Positions 48,987-58,555 of a stretch of 64,000 nucleotides of DNA are shown in pieces. The notes beneath the pieces were generated by a model. That model was not told the origin of the DNA, searched no databases, and worked only from the letters and a program-made list of their open reading frames with translations. The stretch spans positions 1-64,000 of the forward strand of contig CAJTYK010000006.1 in NCBI GenBank assembly GCA_910584285.1, read 5' to 3'. Source of the stretch: an uncultured Oscillospiraceae bacterium (lineage in GTDB: Bacteria; Bacillota; Clostridia; Oscillospirales; Oscillospiraceae). A program made the position numbers and the translations under genes. The number at the start of each line of letters is the position of its first letter. Position 1 is the stretch's first letter.

Positions 48987-51900
48987 CGCTCCCCTCCTCT
49001 CGTCACGGCGTAAAACGCCTCGATCTCCGCCTCGTCACGGCCCAGGCCCCGCTCCTCGAACTGGGCAATAGCCCGTAAAATGTGATCGTAGTCCCGTGGC
49101 AGAATTTTCTTGAAGCTGGCGGCACTGTGCTCGAAGTCCGCCAGAATAGCCTTACCTTTCTCAGAACCCGTAGCCTCTACATGCTGGGTGATGAGGGCGC
49201 GCAGTTCTTTCAGGTCGTGCTTTTCTGTCATCGGCTTGATGGAAACCAGCTCCTTGTTGACCCGCAGGTACAAATCCCGGTGGGGATCCCACACGTAGGC
49301 GATGCCGCCGCTCATGCCCGCAGCGAAGTTTTTGCCCGTCTCGCCCAGAACCACCACCCGACCCCCGGTCATGTATTCACAGCCGTGGTCACCCACGCCC
49401 TCCACGACGACACAGGCCCCGGAGTTGCGCACACAGAACCGCTCACCCGCCATACCGTTGATGAACGCCTTGCCGGAGGTGGCCCCGTACAGGGCCACGT
49501 TGCCGACAATGATGTTGTCCTCCGCCCGGTAGCCGGCGGTTTTGGGCGGGTAAACCACCAAATTTCCCCCGGACAAGCCCTTGCCGAAGTAGTCGTTGGC
49601 GTCCCCCTCCAGCTCCAGGGTGAGCCCCTTGGGGAGGAAAGCTCCGAAGGACTGGCCCCCGCCCCCGGTACAGCGGACGGTATAGGCGTCCTCCTCCAGC
49701 CCTTCCCCGTGGAGGCGGGTGATGTCGGAGCCGAACATGGTGCCCACCGCCCGGTCGGTGGAGGTCACATCCAGAGTAATCCGCTTTTTCTGGCCCTTTT
49801 TCAGGGCGGAGCCCATCTTTGCCAGCAGGACGGACTGATCTACTGTCTTTTCCAGCGCGAAGTCATATACGTCGGCGGGGTCAAAGTGGGTCTTAAAGCC
49901 CTGGCCCACGTAGGGATTGTCCAGAATGGCAGACAGATCCACCGTGGCGGCCCGGTCATTCACCGCCTTGTCCCGTTTTTTCAGCAGGTCGGTGCGGCCC
50001 ACCAGCTCGTCTACCGTGCGCACGCCCAGCTTAGCCATGTGCTCCCGCAGCTCCTGGGCGATGAAACGCATAAAGTTCATCACGTATTCCGGCTTCCCCC
50101 GAAAGCGTTTCCTCAGCTCCGGGTTCTGAGTGGCCACCCCCACAGGGCAGGTATCCAGGTTGCATACCCGCATCATCACGCAGCCCATGGTCACCAGCGG
50201 CGCGGTGGCAAAGCCGAACTCCTCCGCCCCCAGCATACAGGCGATGGCCACGTCCCGGCCGCTCATCAGCTTTCCGTCGGTCTCCACCACCACCCGGGAG
50301 CGCAGATCGTTCTGGATCAGGGTCTGGTGGGTCTCCGCCAGCCCCAGCTCCCAGGGCAGGCCCGCGTGGTGGATGGAGGTGCGGGGGGCCGCCCCAGTGC
50401 CGCCGTCATACCCGGAGATGAGCACCACCTGAGCGCCCGCCTTGGCCACCCCCGCCGCCACGGTGCCCACCCCCGCCTCACTCACCAGCTTGACGGAGAT
50501 CCGGGCCTCCCGATTGGCGTTTTTCAGGTCAAAAATCAACTGGGCCAGATCCTCAATGGAGTAGATGTCGTGGTGGGGCGGCGGCGAGATGAGGGCCACC
50601 CCAGGGGTGGAGTACCGGGTCTTGGCGATCCAGGGATATACCTTTTTCCCCGGCAGGTGTCCGCCCTCTCCGGGCTTGGCCCCCTGGGCCATTTTAATTT
50701 GAATCTCCTTGGCGCTCACCAGGTATTCGCTGGTGACCCCAAACCGCCCCGACGCCACCTGTTTGATGGCGGAGCAGCGGTCAGAGTGTAGCCGCTCGGG
50801 CCGCTCGCCCCCCTCGCCAGAGTTGGACTTGCCCCCCAGCAGGTTCATGGCCTGGGCCAGGCATTCGTGGGCCTCCTGGGAGATGGAGCCGTAGCTCATG
50901 GCCCCAGTCTTGAAGCGGCGCACGATGGAGTCCACACTCTCCACCTCGTCCAGGGGGATGGGCTCGTCCAGATAACGCATCTCCATCAGGCCCCGGAGTG
51001 TGTGTGGGCGGGTCTCATCGTCCACCAGGGCGGTATACTGCTTGAACAGTCCGTAATCCCCCCGGCGGGTGGACTCCTGGAGCAGGTGGATGGTTTGGGG
51101 GTTGTACAGATGATCCTCCTGGCCGGCTCGGGCCTTGTGGGTTCCCACCGAGTCCAGGGTGAGATCCACCGTCAGCCCCAGTGGGTCGAAGGCCCTGGAG
51201 TGATTCCGATCCACCATCTGCTCGATCTCTCTGAGCCCGATGCCCCCCACCCGGGAGACGGTATTGGTGAAGTACTCGTCCACCACCTCCCTGGAGATGC
51301 CCACAGCCTCGAAAATCTGGGCGGATTGGTAGGACTGGATGGTGGATATGCCCATCTTGGAGGCGATCTTCACAATGCCGTGCAGAATCGCCCTGTTATA
51401 GTCGTCCACCGCCGCGCCGAAATCCTTGTCCAGAAGTCCCTCGTCGATAAGCTGACCGATGGTCTCTTGGGCCAGATAGGGGTTGATGGCCCGGGCGCCG
51501 TAGCCCAGCAGAGCGGCGAAGTGGTGGACGTCCCTGGGCTCGGCGGACTCCAGAATGACGGACACCGCCGTGCGCTTGCGGGTGCGCACCAGATGCTGCT
51601 CCAGCGCCGATACCGCCAGCAGGGACGGGATGGCCACATGGTTCTCGTCCACCCCCCGGTCGGACAGGATAAGGATGTTGGCCCCATTACGATAGGCCCG
51701 GTCTGCGGCGATTTTCATCTGATCCAGCGCCCGCTTCAGCGGCATATTTTTAAAGTAGAGCAGAGACACCGTCTCCACCTGAAACCCAGGCTTGTCCATG
51801 GCTTTGATTTTCATCAGATCCACGCAGGTCAGGATGGGGTTGTGGATCTGCAACACCCGGCAGTTGTCGGCGGTCTCCTCCAGCAGGTTGCCGTCGTCGC

Positions 51901-53524
51901 CGATGTAGACGGTGGTGTCAGTGACTACTTCCTCCCGGATGGCGTCGATGGGCGGGTTGGTCACCTGGGCAAAGAGCTGCTTAAAATAGTTGAACAGTGG
52001 CTGGTCATGGTCGGACAGCACCGCCAGGGGAATGTCGACGCCCATGGCGGCGGTGGCCTCCGCCCCGGTGCGGGCCATGGGCAGGATGACGTCCTTCAAA
52101 TCCTCGTAGGTGTAGCCGAAAGCCTTCTGCACCCGGGTGCGGCGCTCGGGGGTGTACTTCTCCACCCGGCGGTTGGGTATGGGCAGATCGCGGAGCTTAA
52201 CCAGGTTCCGATCCAGCCACTCACCGTAAGGGTTGCGCGCGGCGTAGCGCTCCTTGATCTCGCCGTCATCAATGACCCGGCCTTGAACGGTGTCCACCAG
52301 CAGCATCTTCCCCGGCTCCAGCCGGGACTTCTTCACGATATGGGCGGGGTCAATATCCAGTACCCCCACCTCGGAGGACAGAATCAGCCGTCCGTCGTCT
52401 GTGAGGTAGTACCGGGCGGGGCGCAGTCCGTTGCGATCCAGCACTGCCCCCACCTGGTCGCCGTCGGAGAACAGGATGGCGGCAGGGCCGTCCCAGGGCT
52501 CCATCATCGCGGCGTAATACTGGTACAGATCCCGGCGAGCGCGGGAGAGATTTTCGTCGTTCATCCAGGGCTCCGGGATACAGATCATCACAGCCAGGGG
52601 CAGCTCTATGCCGCTCATCATCAGGAATTCCAAGGTGTTGTCCAGCATGGCCGAGTCCGACCCGGACACGTCCACCACCGGCAGTACCTTGTCCATGTCG
52701 TGCTCCCACACCGGGGCGTGCATCGTCTCCTCCCGGGCCAGCATCCGATCCACGTTGCCCCGGATGGTGTTGATCTCCCCGTTGTGGAGGATGAACCGGT
52801 TGGGGTGGGCCCGCTCCCAGGAGGGGTTGGTGTTGGTGGAAAACCTGGAGTGTACCAGGGCGATGGCAGACTCATAGTCCGGATCCTGAAGGTCTGGGTA
52901 GAACCGCCGCAGCTGCCCCACCAGGAACATCCCCTTGTACACGATAGTGCGGCTGGACAGGGAGGGGACGTAGGTGTCGCCGCTGGACTGCTCAAACACC
53001 CGGCGGGCCACGTACAGCCGCCGGTCGAACTCCAGCCCCCGCCCGGCGTCCGGGGGGCGCTTGACAAAGCCCTGTTCAATGTGGGGCATTTTTGCCAGCG
53101 CCTTGTGGCCCAGGGTGTCCGGAGCCACGGGCACGGCGCGCCAACCCAGCAGCTTCATGCCCTCCTTCTCCACGATGATTTCAAACATCTTCTTGGCCTG
53201 GCTGCGGCGCAAGGTGTCCTGGGGGAAGAAGAACATCCCCACGCCGTAGTCCTGGGCCTCTCCCAGCTCGATGCCCAGGCCGGCCACGGCCTTTTGGAAG
53301 AATCGGTGGGAGATTTGCAGCAGGATGCCCACGCCGTCGCCGGTCTGGCCCTCGGCGTCCTTGCCCGCCCGGTGCTCCAGCTTCTCCACGATTTTCAGCG
53401 CGTCATCCACCGTCCGGTGGCTCTGCCTACCTTGGATATCCACCACCGCGCCGATGCCGCAGGCATCGTGCTCAAAGCGGGGGTCATACAGTGGGGCGGT
53501 CTTTTGATTCCCGTCTTGCTTCAT
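48983..53524 (-). CDS. gltB: Glutamate synthase large subunit
   Basis: A 1513-aa GOGAT subunit that makes two glutamates from glutamine and 2-oxoglutarate. The N-terminal amidotransferase nucleophile Cys is in FEHDACGIGAVVD, after a short propeptide. The FMN/synthase domain carries KPGEGGHLPGKKV and ISGYDGGTGAAPRTSI, and the 3Fe-4S cluster CNLDTCPVGVATQ. The C-terminal GXGXG domain is complete. The ATG at 53524 (MKQDGNQKTAPLYD) follows AGAGG; the frame is open 81 bp upstream, but that stretch holds the terminator hairpin. Confidence 0.96.
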   Translation of the reverse strand: MKQDGNQKTAPLYDPRFEHDACGIGAVVDIQGRQSHRTVDDALKIVEKLEHRAGKDAEGQTGDGVGILLQISHRFFQKAVAGLGIELGEAQDYGVGMFFFPQDTLRRSQAKKMFEIIVEKEGMKLLGWRAVPVAPDTLGHKALAKMPHIEQGFVKRPPDAGRGLEFDRRLYVARRVFEQSSGDTYVPSLSSRTIVYKGMFLVGQLRRFYPDLQDPDYESAIALVHSRFSTNTNPSWERAHPNRFILHNGEINTIRGNVDRMLAREETMHAPVWEHDMDKVLPVVDVSGSDSAMLDNTLEFLMMSGIELPLAVMICIPEPWMNDENLSRARRDLYQYYAAMMEPWDGPAAILFSDGDQVGAVLDRNGLRPARYYLTDDGRLILSSEVGVLDIDPAHIVKKSRLEPGKMLLVDTVQGRVIDDGEIKERYAARNPYGEWLDRNLVKLRDLPIPNRRVEKYTPERRTRVQKAFGYTYEDLKDVILPMARTGAEATAAMGVDIPLAVLSDHDQPLFNYFKQLFAQVTNPPIDAIREEVVTDTTVYIGDDGNLLEETADNCRVLQIHNPILTCVDLMKIKAMDKPGFQVETVSLLYFKNMPLKRALDQMKIAADRAYRNGANILILSDRGVDENHVAIPSLLAVSALEQHLVRTRKRTAVSVILESAEPRDVHHFAALLGYGARAINPYLAQETIGQLIDEGLLDKDFGAAVDDYNRAILHGIVKIASKMGISTIQSYQSAQIFEAVGISREVVDEYFTNTVSRVGGIGLREIEQMVDRNHSRAFDPLGLTVDLTLDSVGTHKARAGQEDHLYNPQTIHLLQESTRRGDYGLFKQYTALVDDETRPHTLRGLMEMRYLDEPIPLDEVESVDSIVRRFKTGAMSYGSISQEAHECLAQAMNLLGGKSNSGEGGERPERLHSDRCSAIKQVASGRFGVTSEYLVSAKEIQIKMAQGAKPGEGGHLPGKKVYPWIAKTRYSTPGVALISPPPHHDIYSIEDLAQLIFDLKNANREARISVKLVSEAGVGTVAAGVAKAGAQVVLISGYDGGTGAAPRTSIHHAGLPWELGLAETHQTLIQNDLRSRVVVETDGKLMSGRDVAIACMLGAEEFGFATAPLVTMGCVMMRVCNLDTCPVGVATQNPELRKRFRGKPEYVMNFMRFIAQELREHMAKLGVRTVDELVGRTDLLKKRDKAVNDRAATVDLSAILDNPYVGQGFKTHFDPADVYDFALEKTVDQSVLLAKMGSALKKGQKKRITLDVTSTDRAVGTMFGSDITRLHGEGLEEDAYTVRCTGGGGQSFGAFLPKGLTLELEGDANDYFGKGLSGGNLVVYPPKTAGYRAEDNIIVGNVALYGATSGKAFINGMAGERFCVRNSGACVVVEGVGDHGCEYMTGGRVVVLGETGKNFAAGMSGGIAYVWDPHRDLYLRVNKELVSIKPMTEKHDLKELRALITQHVEATGSEKGKAILADFEHSAASFKKILPRDYDHILRAIAQFEERGLGRDEAEIEAFYAVTRGGER

Positions 53525-53551
53525 GTCAAAACCTCTTTTCGGGATCCATTC

Positions 53552-53588
53552 AAAAAAGGGACGGCAGCATATGGAGCGCCGCCGTCCC
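53552..53588 (-). terminator. Leader terminator before gltB
   Basis: Minus strand: GGGACGGCGGC (53588-53578) pairs over 11 positions with 53568-53558 around a 9-nt loop, then six T. It sits between the ANTAR gene and gltB, so gltBD transcription requires read-through or antitermination. Confidence 0.88.
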
Positions 53589-53594
53589 TCTAAG

Positions 53595-53612
53595 TCAGGC
53601 GTCATTGCCCAA
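53595..53612 (-). promoter_or_regulatory. ANTAR-type RNA hairpin before the gltB terminator
   Basis: Minus strand: TTGGGC-AATGAC-GCCTGA. A six-pair stem (two G-U) closes a hexaloop with A at position 1 and G at position 4, the known ANTAR recognition features. It overlaps the stop codon of the ANTAR gene and lies 6 nt before the terminator stem. The second hairpin of a full ANTAR element was not found clearly. Confidence 0.6.
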
Positions 53613-54144
53613 TGATAACTCCCTCCAGCACCTGTCGGGCGGTGTCCGCCAGCCGGGCGCCGTTGTCCATGCTCCGCTTCTGGAGGAAGCGGTGGGCCTG
53701 ATCCTCGGTCATGCCGCCATGCTCAATGAGGAGCCGCTTGGCCTGCTCCACCAGCTCCCGCTCCTCCGGGGATCGCCGGGCCAAAGCGCGCTCCCGACCC
53801 TGCCCCACTTGGGCCAGCAGCCGCACCGACGCCAGCAGCGACCCGCGGCGGATGGGCGTGGGCAGCTTGAGGATGCCCGCCGCTTCACACAGATCCAGCT
53901 GGGCCTGGGGGGCCACCATCAGCATCACGCACCGCTGGGGCAGATCGTGATATACCGACTCGCAGCTCTCCTCCCCCAGCTTGAAGCCGCACACCACCAG
54001 ATCCAGCCGGAGCTTGCGAACCGTGCGCCTGATCTGGTCCGCGCCGCGGCACACCAGGCAAGAGAATTCGCCGGTACTCTCCAGGCTCTCCCGGATCCGG
54101 TCACAGTTGGATTGGCGCTCAAAGGCCACGATCACCTGGCGCAT
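53602..54144 (-). CDS. ANTAR-domain response regulator / antiterminator
   Basis: A 180-aa protein. The first 115 residues form a degenerate receiver (VIVAFERQSNCDRIRESL, RLDLVVCGFKLGEES, VMLMVAP), with no clear phospho-Asp. The C-terminal ANTAR domain (125-175) has RSPEERELVEQAKRLLIEHGGMTEDQAHRFLQKRSMDNG and the closing ALADTARQVLEGVI pattern. ANTAR proteins bind paired RNA hairpins and stop termination. Its place between glnA and gltBD, with a terminator right after it, indicates nitrogen control. Confidence 0.92.
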   Translation of the reverse strand: MRQVIVAFERQSNCDRIRESLESTGEFSCLVCRGADQIRRTVRKLRLDLVVCGFKLGEESCESVYHDLPQRCVMLMVAPQAQLDLCEAAGILKLPTPIRRGSLLASVRLLAQVGQGRERALARRSPEERELVEQAKRLLIEHGGMTEDQAHRFLQKRSMDNGARLADTARQVLEGVIIGQ

Positions 54145-54176
54145 GGCCGCTCCCCCCTCTCCGCACAGGCTTTATC

Positions 54177-55508
54177 TCAATAGTTGATCATGTACTTGTC
54201 CCGTTCCCAGGAGGAAACGCGGGTGCGGTACTCGTCCCACTCAGCTTCCTTGCCCGCGATGTACTGGCTGGAGACGTGCTGACCCAGGGTGTCCATCACC
54301 AGCTTGTCCTTCTTCATGGCGACGAGAGCCTCCTCCAAGGAGCCGGGCAGGGCCTCGATGCCGTGGCGCTTTCGGATGGCCGGGGTCATGGCGAAGATGT
54401 TCTCCGTGATCTCGGCGGGCGGGGTCATCCCCTTCTCGATGCCGTCCAGACCGGCGGCCAGACAGACTGCCAGGGATAGGTAAGGGTTGCAGGCCGGATC
54501 GGGGCAGCGCAGCTCCACCCGGGTGGCCTGGCCCCGGGCGGCGGGGATGCGGATGAGGGCGGAGCGGTTGGAGGCGGACCAGGCCAGATAGCAGGGGGCC
54601 TCGTAACCGGGCACCAGCCGCTTGTAGGAGTTCACCAGGGGGTTGGTGACGGCGGCCATGCCTTTCATGTGGGCCAGAATGCCAGCAATAAAGGAGTACG
54701 CCTCCTTGGACAGGCCCTTCTCGCCGTTCTCATCGAAGAACACGTTCTTCCCATCCCGGAACAGGGACATATTGGTGTGCATTCCGGAGCCGTTGATGCC
54801 AAAGATGGGCTTGGGCATGAAGGTGGCGTGGAGGCCGTTTTTCTGGGCCAGGGTTTTGACGGCCAGTTTGAAGGTCATGATCTTGTCGGCGCACTGGAGG
54901 GCGTCAGAGTACTTGAAGTCGATCTCGTGCTGGCCCTGGGCGACCTCGTGGTGGCTGGCCTCGATCTCATAGCCCATGTCCTCCAGAGCCAGGCAGATCT
55001 CCCGGCGGGTGGACTCGCCGTGATCCAGGGGGCCCAGATCGAAGTAGCCCGCCTCATCGTTGGTCTTGGTGGTGGGCTTGCCCTCCTCGTCGGTCTGGAA
55101 CAGGAAGAATTCCGCCTCGGGGCCCACATTGAAGGTGTCGTAGCCCATGGCGCGGGCCTTTTCCAGCACCCGCTGCAATACACCGCGGGGGTCGCCCACG
55201 AAGGGGGTGCCGTCTGGGTTGTGCACGTCGCAGATGAGCCGGGCCACCTTGCCGTGCTGGGGCCGCCAGGGGAAGATGACAAAGCTGTCCAGGTCGGGCC
55301 AGAGATACTGGTCGGACTCGTTGATGCGGACAAAGCCCTCAATGGAGGAGCCGTCGATCATAATCTGGTTGTCCACCGCCTTTTCGATCTGGGAGGCGGT
55401 GATGGCCACGTTTTTCAGCTGGCCGAAGATGTCGGTAAACTGCATCCGGATAAACTTCACGTCCTCCTCTTTTACCTTGCGGATGATGTCTTCCTTACTG
55501 TAGCCCAT
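54177..55508 (-). CDS. glnA: Glutamine synthetase, type I
   Basis: A 443-aa GS that joins ammonia and glutamate. Motifs: [81 protein letters not shown] and [13 protein letters not shown]. Length and lack of the adenylylation tyrosine region are typical of the alpha form found in Firmicutes, regulated by feedback and not by adenylylation. The ATG at 55508 has AAAGGGGAC. First gene of the glnA-ANTAR-gltBD block. Confidence 0.96.
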   Translation of the reverse strand: MGYSKEDIIRKVKEEDVKFIRMQFTDIFGQLKNVAITASQIEKAVDNQIMIDGSSIEGFVRINESDQYLWPDLDSFVIFPWRPQHGKVARLICDVHNPDGTPFVGDPRGVLQRVLEKARAMGYDTFNVGPEAEFFLFQTDEEGKPTTKTNDEAGYFDLGPLDHGESTRREICLALEDMGYEIEASHHEVAQGQHEIDFKYSDALQCADKIMTFKLAVKTLAQKNGLHATFMPKPIFGINGSGMHTNMSLFRDGKNVFFDENGEKGLSKEAYSFIAGILAHMKGMAAVTNPLVNSYKRLVPGYEAPCYLAWSASNRSALIRIPAARGQATRVELRCPDPACNPYLSLAVCLAAGLDGIEKGMTPPAEITENIFAMTPAIRKRHGIEALPGSLEEALVAMKKDKLVMDTLGQHVSSQYIAGKEAEWDEYRTRVSSWERDKYMINY

Positions 55509-55578
55509 AATGGCGTCCCCTTTCTTTTCTTGCAGGTTTTCCTGCGTTAAATGGAAAGGGCGCTCCTCCCCCTGCCGG

Positions 55579-55601
55579 GGCGGAACGCCGTTGTCCTCGC
55601 C
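55579..55601 (-). promoter_or_regulatory. Candidate ANTAR-type hairpin in glnA leader
   Basis: Minus strand: GGAC-AACGGC-GTTCC with outer GGC/GCC pairs. The hexaloop AACGGC has A1 and G4. Stem has small bulges. It lies about 10 nt after the predicted transcription start. No T-rich terminator follows closely, so the assignment is weaker than the gltB one. Confidence 0.4.
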
Positions 55602-55613
55602 TGAACTGTGATC

Positions 55614-55642
55614 AGTATAGCCTTCTGTAGCGGGAAAGTCAA
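55614..55642 (-). promoter_or_regulatory. Promoter of glnA operon
   Basis: Minus strand: TTGACT (55642-55637), 17 bp, TATACT (55619-55614). Leader of roughly 100 nt. Confidence 0.82.
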
Positions 55643-55710
55643 GGCTGTTTTGCAACTTAAAAAAGTTTTGTTGCATTTTATCAGGTTTATTCCCATTTAA
55701 AAAGACAGTT

Positions 55711-55740
55711 TATGCAAGTTCTATATTTATTACTTGCATA
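55711..55740. promoter_or_regulatory. 9-bp inverted repeat upstream of glnA
   Basis: TATGCAAGT, 12 bp, ACTTGCATA: perfect arms in AT-rich DNA, about 70 bp before the glnA -35. A second pair, TGCAAC/GTTGCA, lies at about 55651-55676. They could be sites for a nitrogen regulator; no family is assigned. Confidence 0.45.
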
Positions 55741-55826
55741 TAGGCAGGGAGAGATGAGCATGGATGTTTGAATGCCAAACAAATCCCGGAAGGGCCCCGA
55801 TGTGGACGAGCCCTCCGCCCAGCCCG

Positions 55827-56540
55827 TCACAGACTGCTGGACAACCGCTCCATCACCTGGTGGTAGGCCTCCTCCACCCCACCCAGATCCCGGCGGAACC
55901 GATCCTTGTCCAGCTTTTCCAGGGTCTGGGCATCCCAAAGTCGGCAGGTGTCGGGGCTGATCTCGTCTGCCAGCACGATAGTTCCATCCGCCAAACGGCC
56001 AAATTCCACCTTGAAGTCCACCAGGAGGATCCCCCGATCCGCCCAGATTTTTTGGAGCAGTCGGTTGATTTTAAGCGCATATGTCCGGATCACGTCCAGC
56101 TCCTCCCGGGTGGCCAGCTTCAGCGCAACCGCATGGTCCTCGTTGAGCAGCGGATCGCCCAGCTCGTCGTTTTTGTAGGAGAACTCCAGAACGGGCTGGT
56201 CGAAGGGAATGCCCTCCTCCACGCCGTACCGCTTGGAGAAGGATCCGGCGGACAGGTTGCGCACAATGACCTCCAGCGGCACGATGGACACCCGCTTCAC
56301 CAGCGTCTCCCGGGCGTTGAGCTCCCGCACCAGATGGGTGGGGACGCCCTGCCGCTCCAGCGCCGCCATCAGCAGATTGCTCATCTGGTTGTTGATGGCC
56401 CCTTTCCCCTGAATTGTCCCCTTTTTCTGGCCGTTAAAGGCGGTGGCGTCATCCTTGTAGGATACGATGAGCAGCCCTGGGTCCTGGGTGTTGTAGACCT
56501 TTTTTGCCTTGCCCTCGTAGAGCAGATTTTGTTTTTCCAT
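55827..56540 (-). CDS. purC: SAICAR synthetase
   Basis: A 237-aa enzyme of purine synthesis joining CAIR and aspartate. Motifs: LYEGKAKKVYNT, VSYKDDATAFNG, RQGVPTHLVREL, PLEVIVRNLSAGSF, EFSYKND, LLVDFKVEFGR, LADEISPDTCRLWD. GGAGG before the ATG. purF precedes it on the same strand by 70 bp, an operon. Confidence 0.96.
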   Translation of the reverse strand: MEKQNLLYEGKAKKVYNTQDPGLLIVSYKDDATAFNGQKKGTIQGKGAINNQMSNLLMAALERQGVPTHLVRELNARETLVKRVSIVPLEVIVRNLSAGSFSKRYGVEEGIPFDQPVLEFSYKNDELGDPLLNEDHAVALKLATREELDVIRTYALKINRLLQKIWADRGILLVDFKVEFGRLADGTIVLADEISPDTCRLWDAQTLEKLDKDRFRRDLGGVEEAYHQVMERLSSSL

Positions 56541-56610
56541 GATGATTCCTCCATTTTATAGTTTAACGGGGTTTTCTGCTTCTCCGCGCCCGCAGGCGCA
56601 GGCAGAGGGG

Positions 56611-57990
56611 TCACAGGGTCAAGGGGTAATTTCCGGTGAAGCACCCGTCGCAGAAGCCACTGGCGGCGTCCGGGGCAATATGCTTCAGGGCATCCAGGCT
56701 CAAAAAGCCCAAGCTGTCCGCGCCGATCTGCGCTCGAATTTTTTCGATGGAATAGCGACAGGCAATAAGCTCCTCCCTGCTGGGAATGTCGGTGCCGAAC
56801 CAGCAGGGGGAGATAAAGGGGGGCGCGGAGGAGCGCAGATGGATCTCCCTGGCTCCCGCCTCCCGCAGCAGGGCCACGATCTGCCGGGAGGTCGTGCCCC
56901 GGACGATGGAGTCATCCACCAGCACCACCCGCCGGCTCTCCACGCAGCTTTTCAGCGCCCCCAGCTTGATCCGCACTGCCTGCTCCCGGTGTTTCTGTCC
57001 GGGAGTAATGAAGGTGCGGCCGATATAGCGGTTTTTAACCAGCCCCACCCCGTAGGGGATGCCGGACTGCTGGGCATAGCCCATGGCGGCGTCCAGCCCG
57101 GAGTCCGGCACGCCGATGACCACGTCGGCTTCCACAGAATGCTCCCGGGCCAGCAGCCGGCCCGCCCGCCGCCGGGCCTCATGGACGGACTGGCCGCAGA
57201 TCACAGAATCAGGGCGGGCGAAGTAAATGTATTCAAAAATGCACAGGTGCCCCTTGCCCTCAGCCGGCCGCTGGACGGTGCGAACCGCACCATCCTCCAC
57301 CACCAGGATCTCGCCCGGCTCCAGCTCTCGTGCAAAGCTCGCGCCCACCGCGTCCAGGGCGCAGCTTTCGGAGGCAAATATCACCGCCGCCCCCCGCCGG
57401 CCCATGTAGAGGGGACGGAAGCCCCAGGGATCCCGGGCGGCCACCAGCTTCCGGGGGGACATGACGATAAGAGACCATGCCCCCTGCAGCCCTGCCAGCG
57501 CCTGGCACACCGCCTCCTCCACGGAAGCGCAGTGAAGGCGGGCCTGGGCGATGGCGTAGGCGATGAGCTCGGAATCGCTGCTGGTCTGGAAGATGGCCCC
57601 CTGGTACTCGAATCGGGTACGCAGTTCATCCGCATGGGGCAGGTTTCCGTTGTGGGCCAGGGCCAGGGTTCCCTTGACGTATTTCAAGGTCAGGGGTTGG
57701 GCGTTTTCCCGGCAGACGCCCCCCGCCGTGGAGTAGCGCACATGGCCCACCGCCGTCGTGCCGCCCAGTCCGTCCAGGATTTCCTCGGTAAACACGTCGC
57801 CCACCAAGCCCACATCCTTGTGGAAGGACAGCTCCCTGTCGTTGATGGCGGCGATGCCGCAGGACTCCTGCCCCCGGTGCTGGAGGGCGTACAGCCCATA
57901 GTAGGCGGTGCGGGCACAGTCTCCCGCCGGGTCATACACGCCAAATACGCCACACTCCTCATGGGGATGCTCTGAGCAAATATCCATCAT
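56611..57990 (-). CDS. purF: Amidophosphoribosyltransferase
   Basis: About 459 aa, the first enzyme of purine synthesis. The nucleophile Cys is in HEECGVFGVYD after an 11-residue propeptide, as in Bacillus. The PRPP loop is VVLVDDSIVRGTTSRQI; the C-terminal GFCDGCFTGNYP and other cysteines fit the [4Fe-4S] type. Starts at 57990 or 57987 are both possible (MMDICSEH). A consensus-like promoter lies upstream. Confidence 0.95.
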   Translation of the reverse strand: MMDICSEHPHEECGVFGVYDPAGDCARTAYYGLYALQHRGQESCGIAAINDRELSFHKDVGLVGDVFTEEILDGLGGTTAVGHVRYSTAGGVCRENAQPLTLKYVKGTLALAHNGNLPHADELRTRFEYQGAIFQTSSDSELIAYAIAQARLHCASVEEAVCQALAGLQGAWSLIVMSPRKLVAARDPWGFRPLYMGRRGAAVIFASESCALDAVGASFARELEPGEILVVEDGAVRTVQRPAEGKGHLCIFEYIYFARPDSVICGQSVHEARRRAGRLLAREHSVEADVVIGVPDSGLDAAMGYAQQSGIPYGVGLVKNRYIGRTFITPGQKHREQAVRIKLGALKSCVESRRVVLVDDSIVRGTTSRQIVALLREAGAREIHLRSSAPPFISPCWFGTDIPSREELIACRYSIEKIRAQIGADSLGFLSLDALKHIAPDAASGFCDGCFTGNYPLTL

Positions 57991-58005
57991 AAGCACTTCT
58001 CTCAA

Positions 58006-58555
58006 AAAGGCGAACGGGGCCCTTCTCAGGCCCCGTTGTCTGTAGGTGCTATTATATACGCTTTTTCACCTCAGTGCAAGTGCCATTCCCCACAAATGCC
58101 GTTCTGCCCTTATGTAGTGATCCCCAGCCGCTTCTCCAGCTCCGTCATCCCAAAGCAGAACCTTTCCCACGGTTCCAAGGTTGTCAGTGACAAATATTGT
58201 CACTGATAACATTGACAGTGAAAGCCTTATTGTTATGCTTGTCGCTCTTCTGAATGATGAGCTGGAGGTCGTTCCGGTTCAGCTTTGGCTTGTTCAGGAT
58301 GTCGTCAAAGACACGTTCTCTTTTATTGCATCACAGCTCTCCGGCAAAATCAACCGAAAAATTGGGTGGGAATATTCACTATTCCTGCCCCAGCTGCCCC
58401 AGCCTGTCAAAAACGGACTACCTGGGAAATGTCCAGACAGGCCGCAAAGCATAAAAGATAAGTACGTGAGATTAATTCTTGCAACGGACCGGATTATGTG
58501 CTAAATTTAACCTAAGCAAATTAGCGCTAAATATTAACAGAGAGAAGGAGCCGCT
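58006..58555. other. Intergenic region with possible recombinase remnant
   Basis: Apart from the purF promoter, no intact gene is seen. On the minus strand from about 58340 to 58200 one frame reads VFDDILNKPKLNRNDLQLII, which resembles the C-terminal end of large serine recombinases, then loses the frame. The plus-strand frame 58181-58504 is its shadow. GC is lower than in the flanking genes. Confidence 0.35.
58051..58079 (-). promoter_or_regulatory. Promoter of purFC
   Basis: Minus strand: TTGCAC, 17 bp, TATAAT. A short GGGGCC/GGCCCC hairpin (58013-58037) lies in the leader; too short for a purine riboswitch. Confidence 0.75.

Noticed and set aside
50867..53593. A 908-residue plus-strand frame opposite gltB
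   Set aside because: It is the shadow of gltB, with no recognisable motif and no ribosome binding site.
53560..53595. A second ANTAR hairpin (P2) overlapping the gltB terminator
   Set aside because: An ACGGCG hexaloop can be drawn, but its flanks do not form a convincing stem, so only the first hairpin is reported.
58006..58060. A purine riboswitch ahead of purF
   Set aside because: The leader between the predicted start and purF is too short, and the conserved core of that riboswitch is absent.
58181..58504. A 107-residue plus-strand frame before the TIR gene
   Set aside because: No ribosome binding site and no family. The opposite strand gives a better, though broken, recombinase-like reading.
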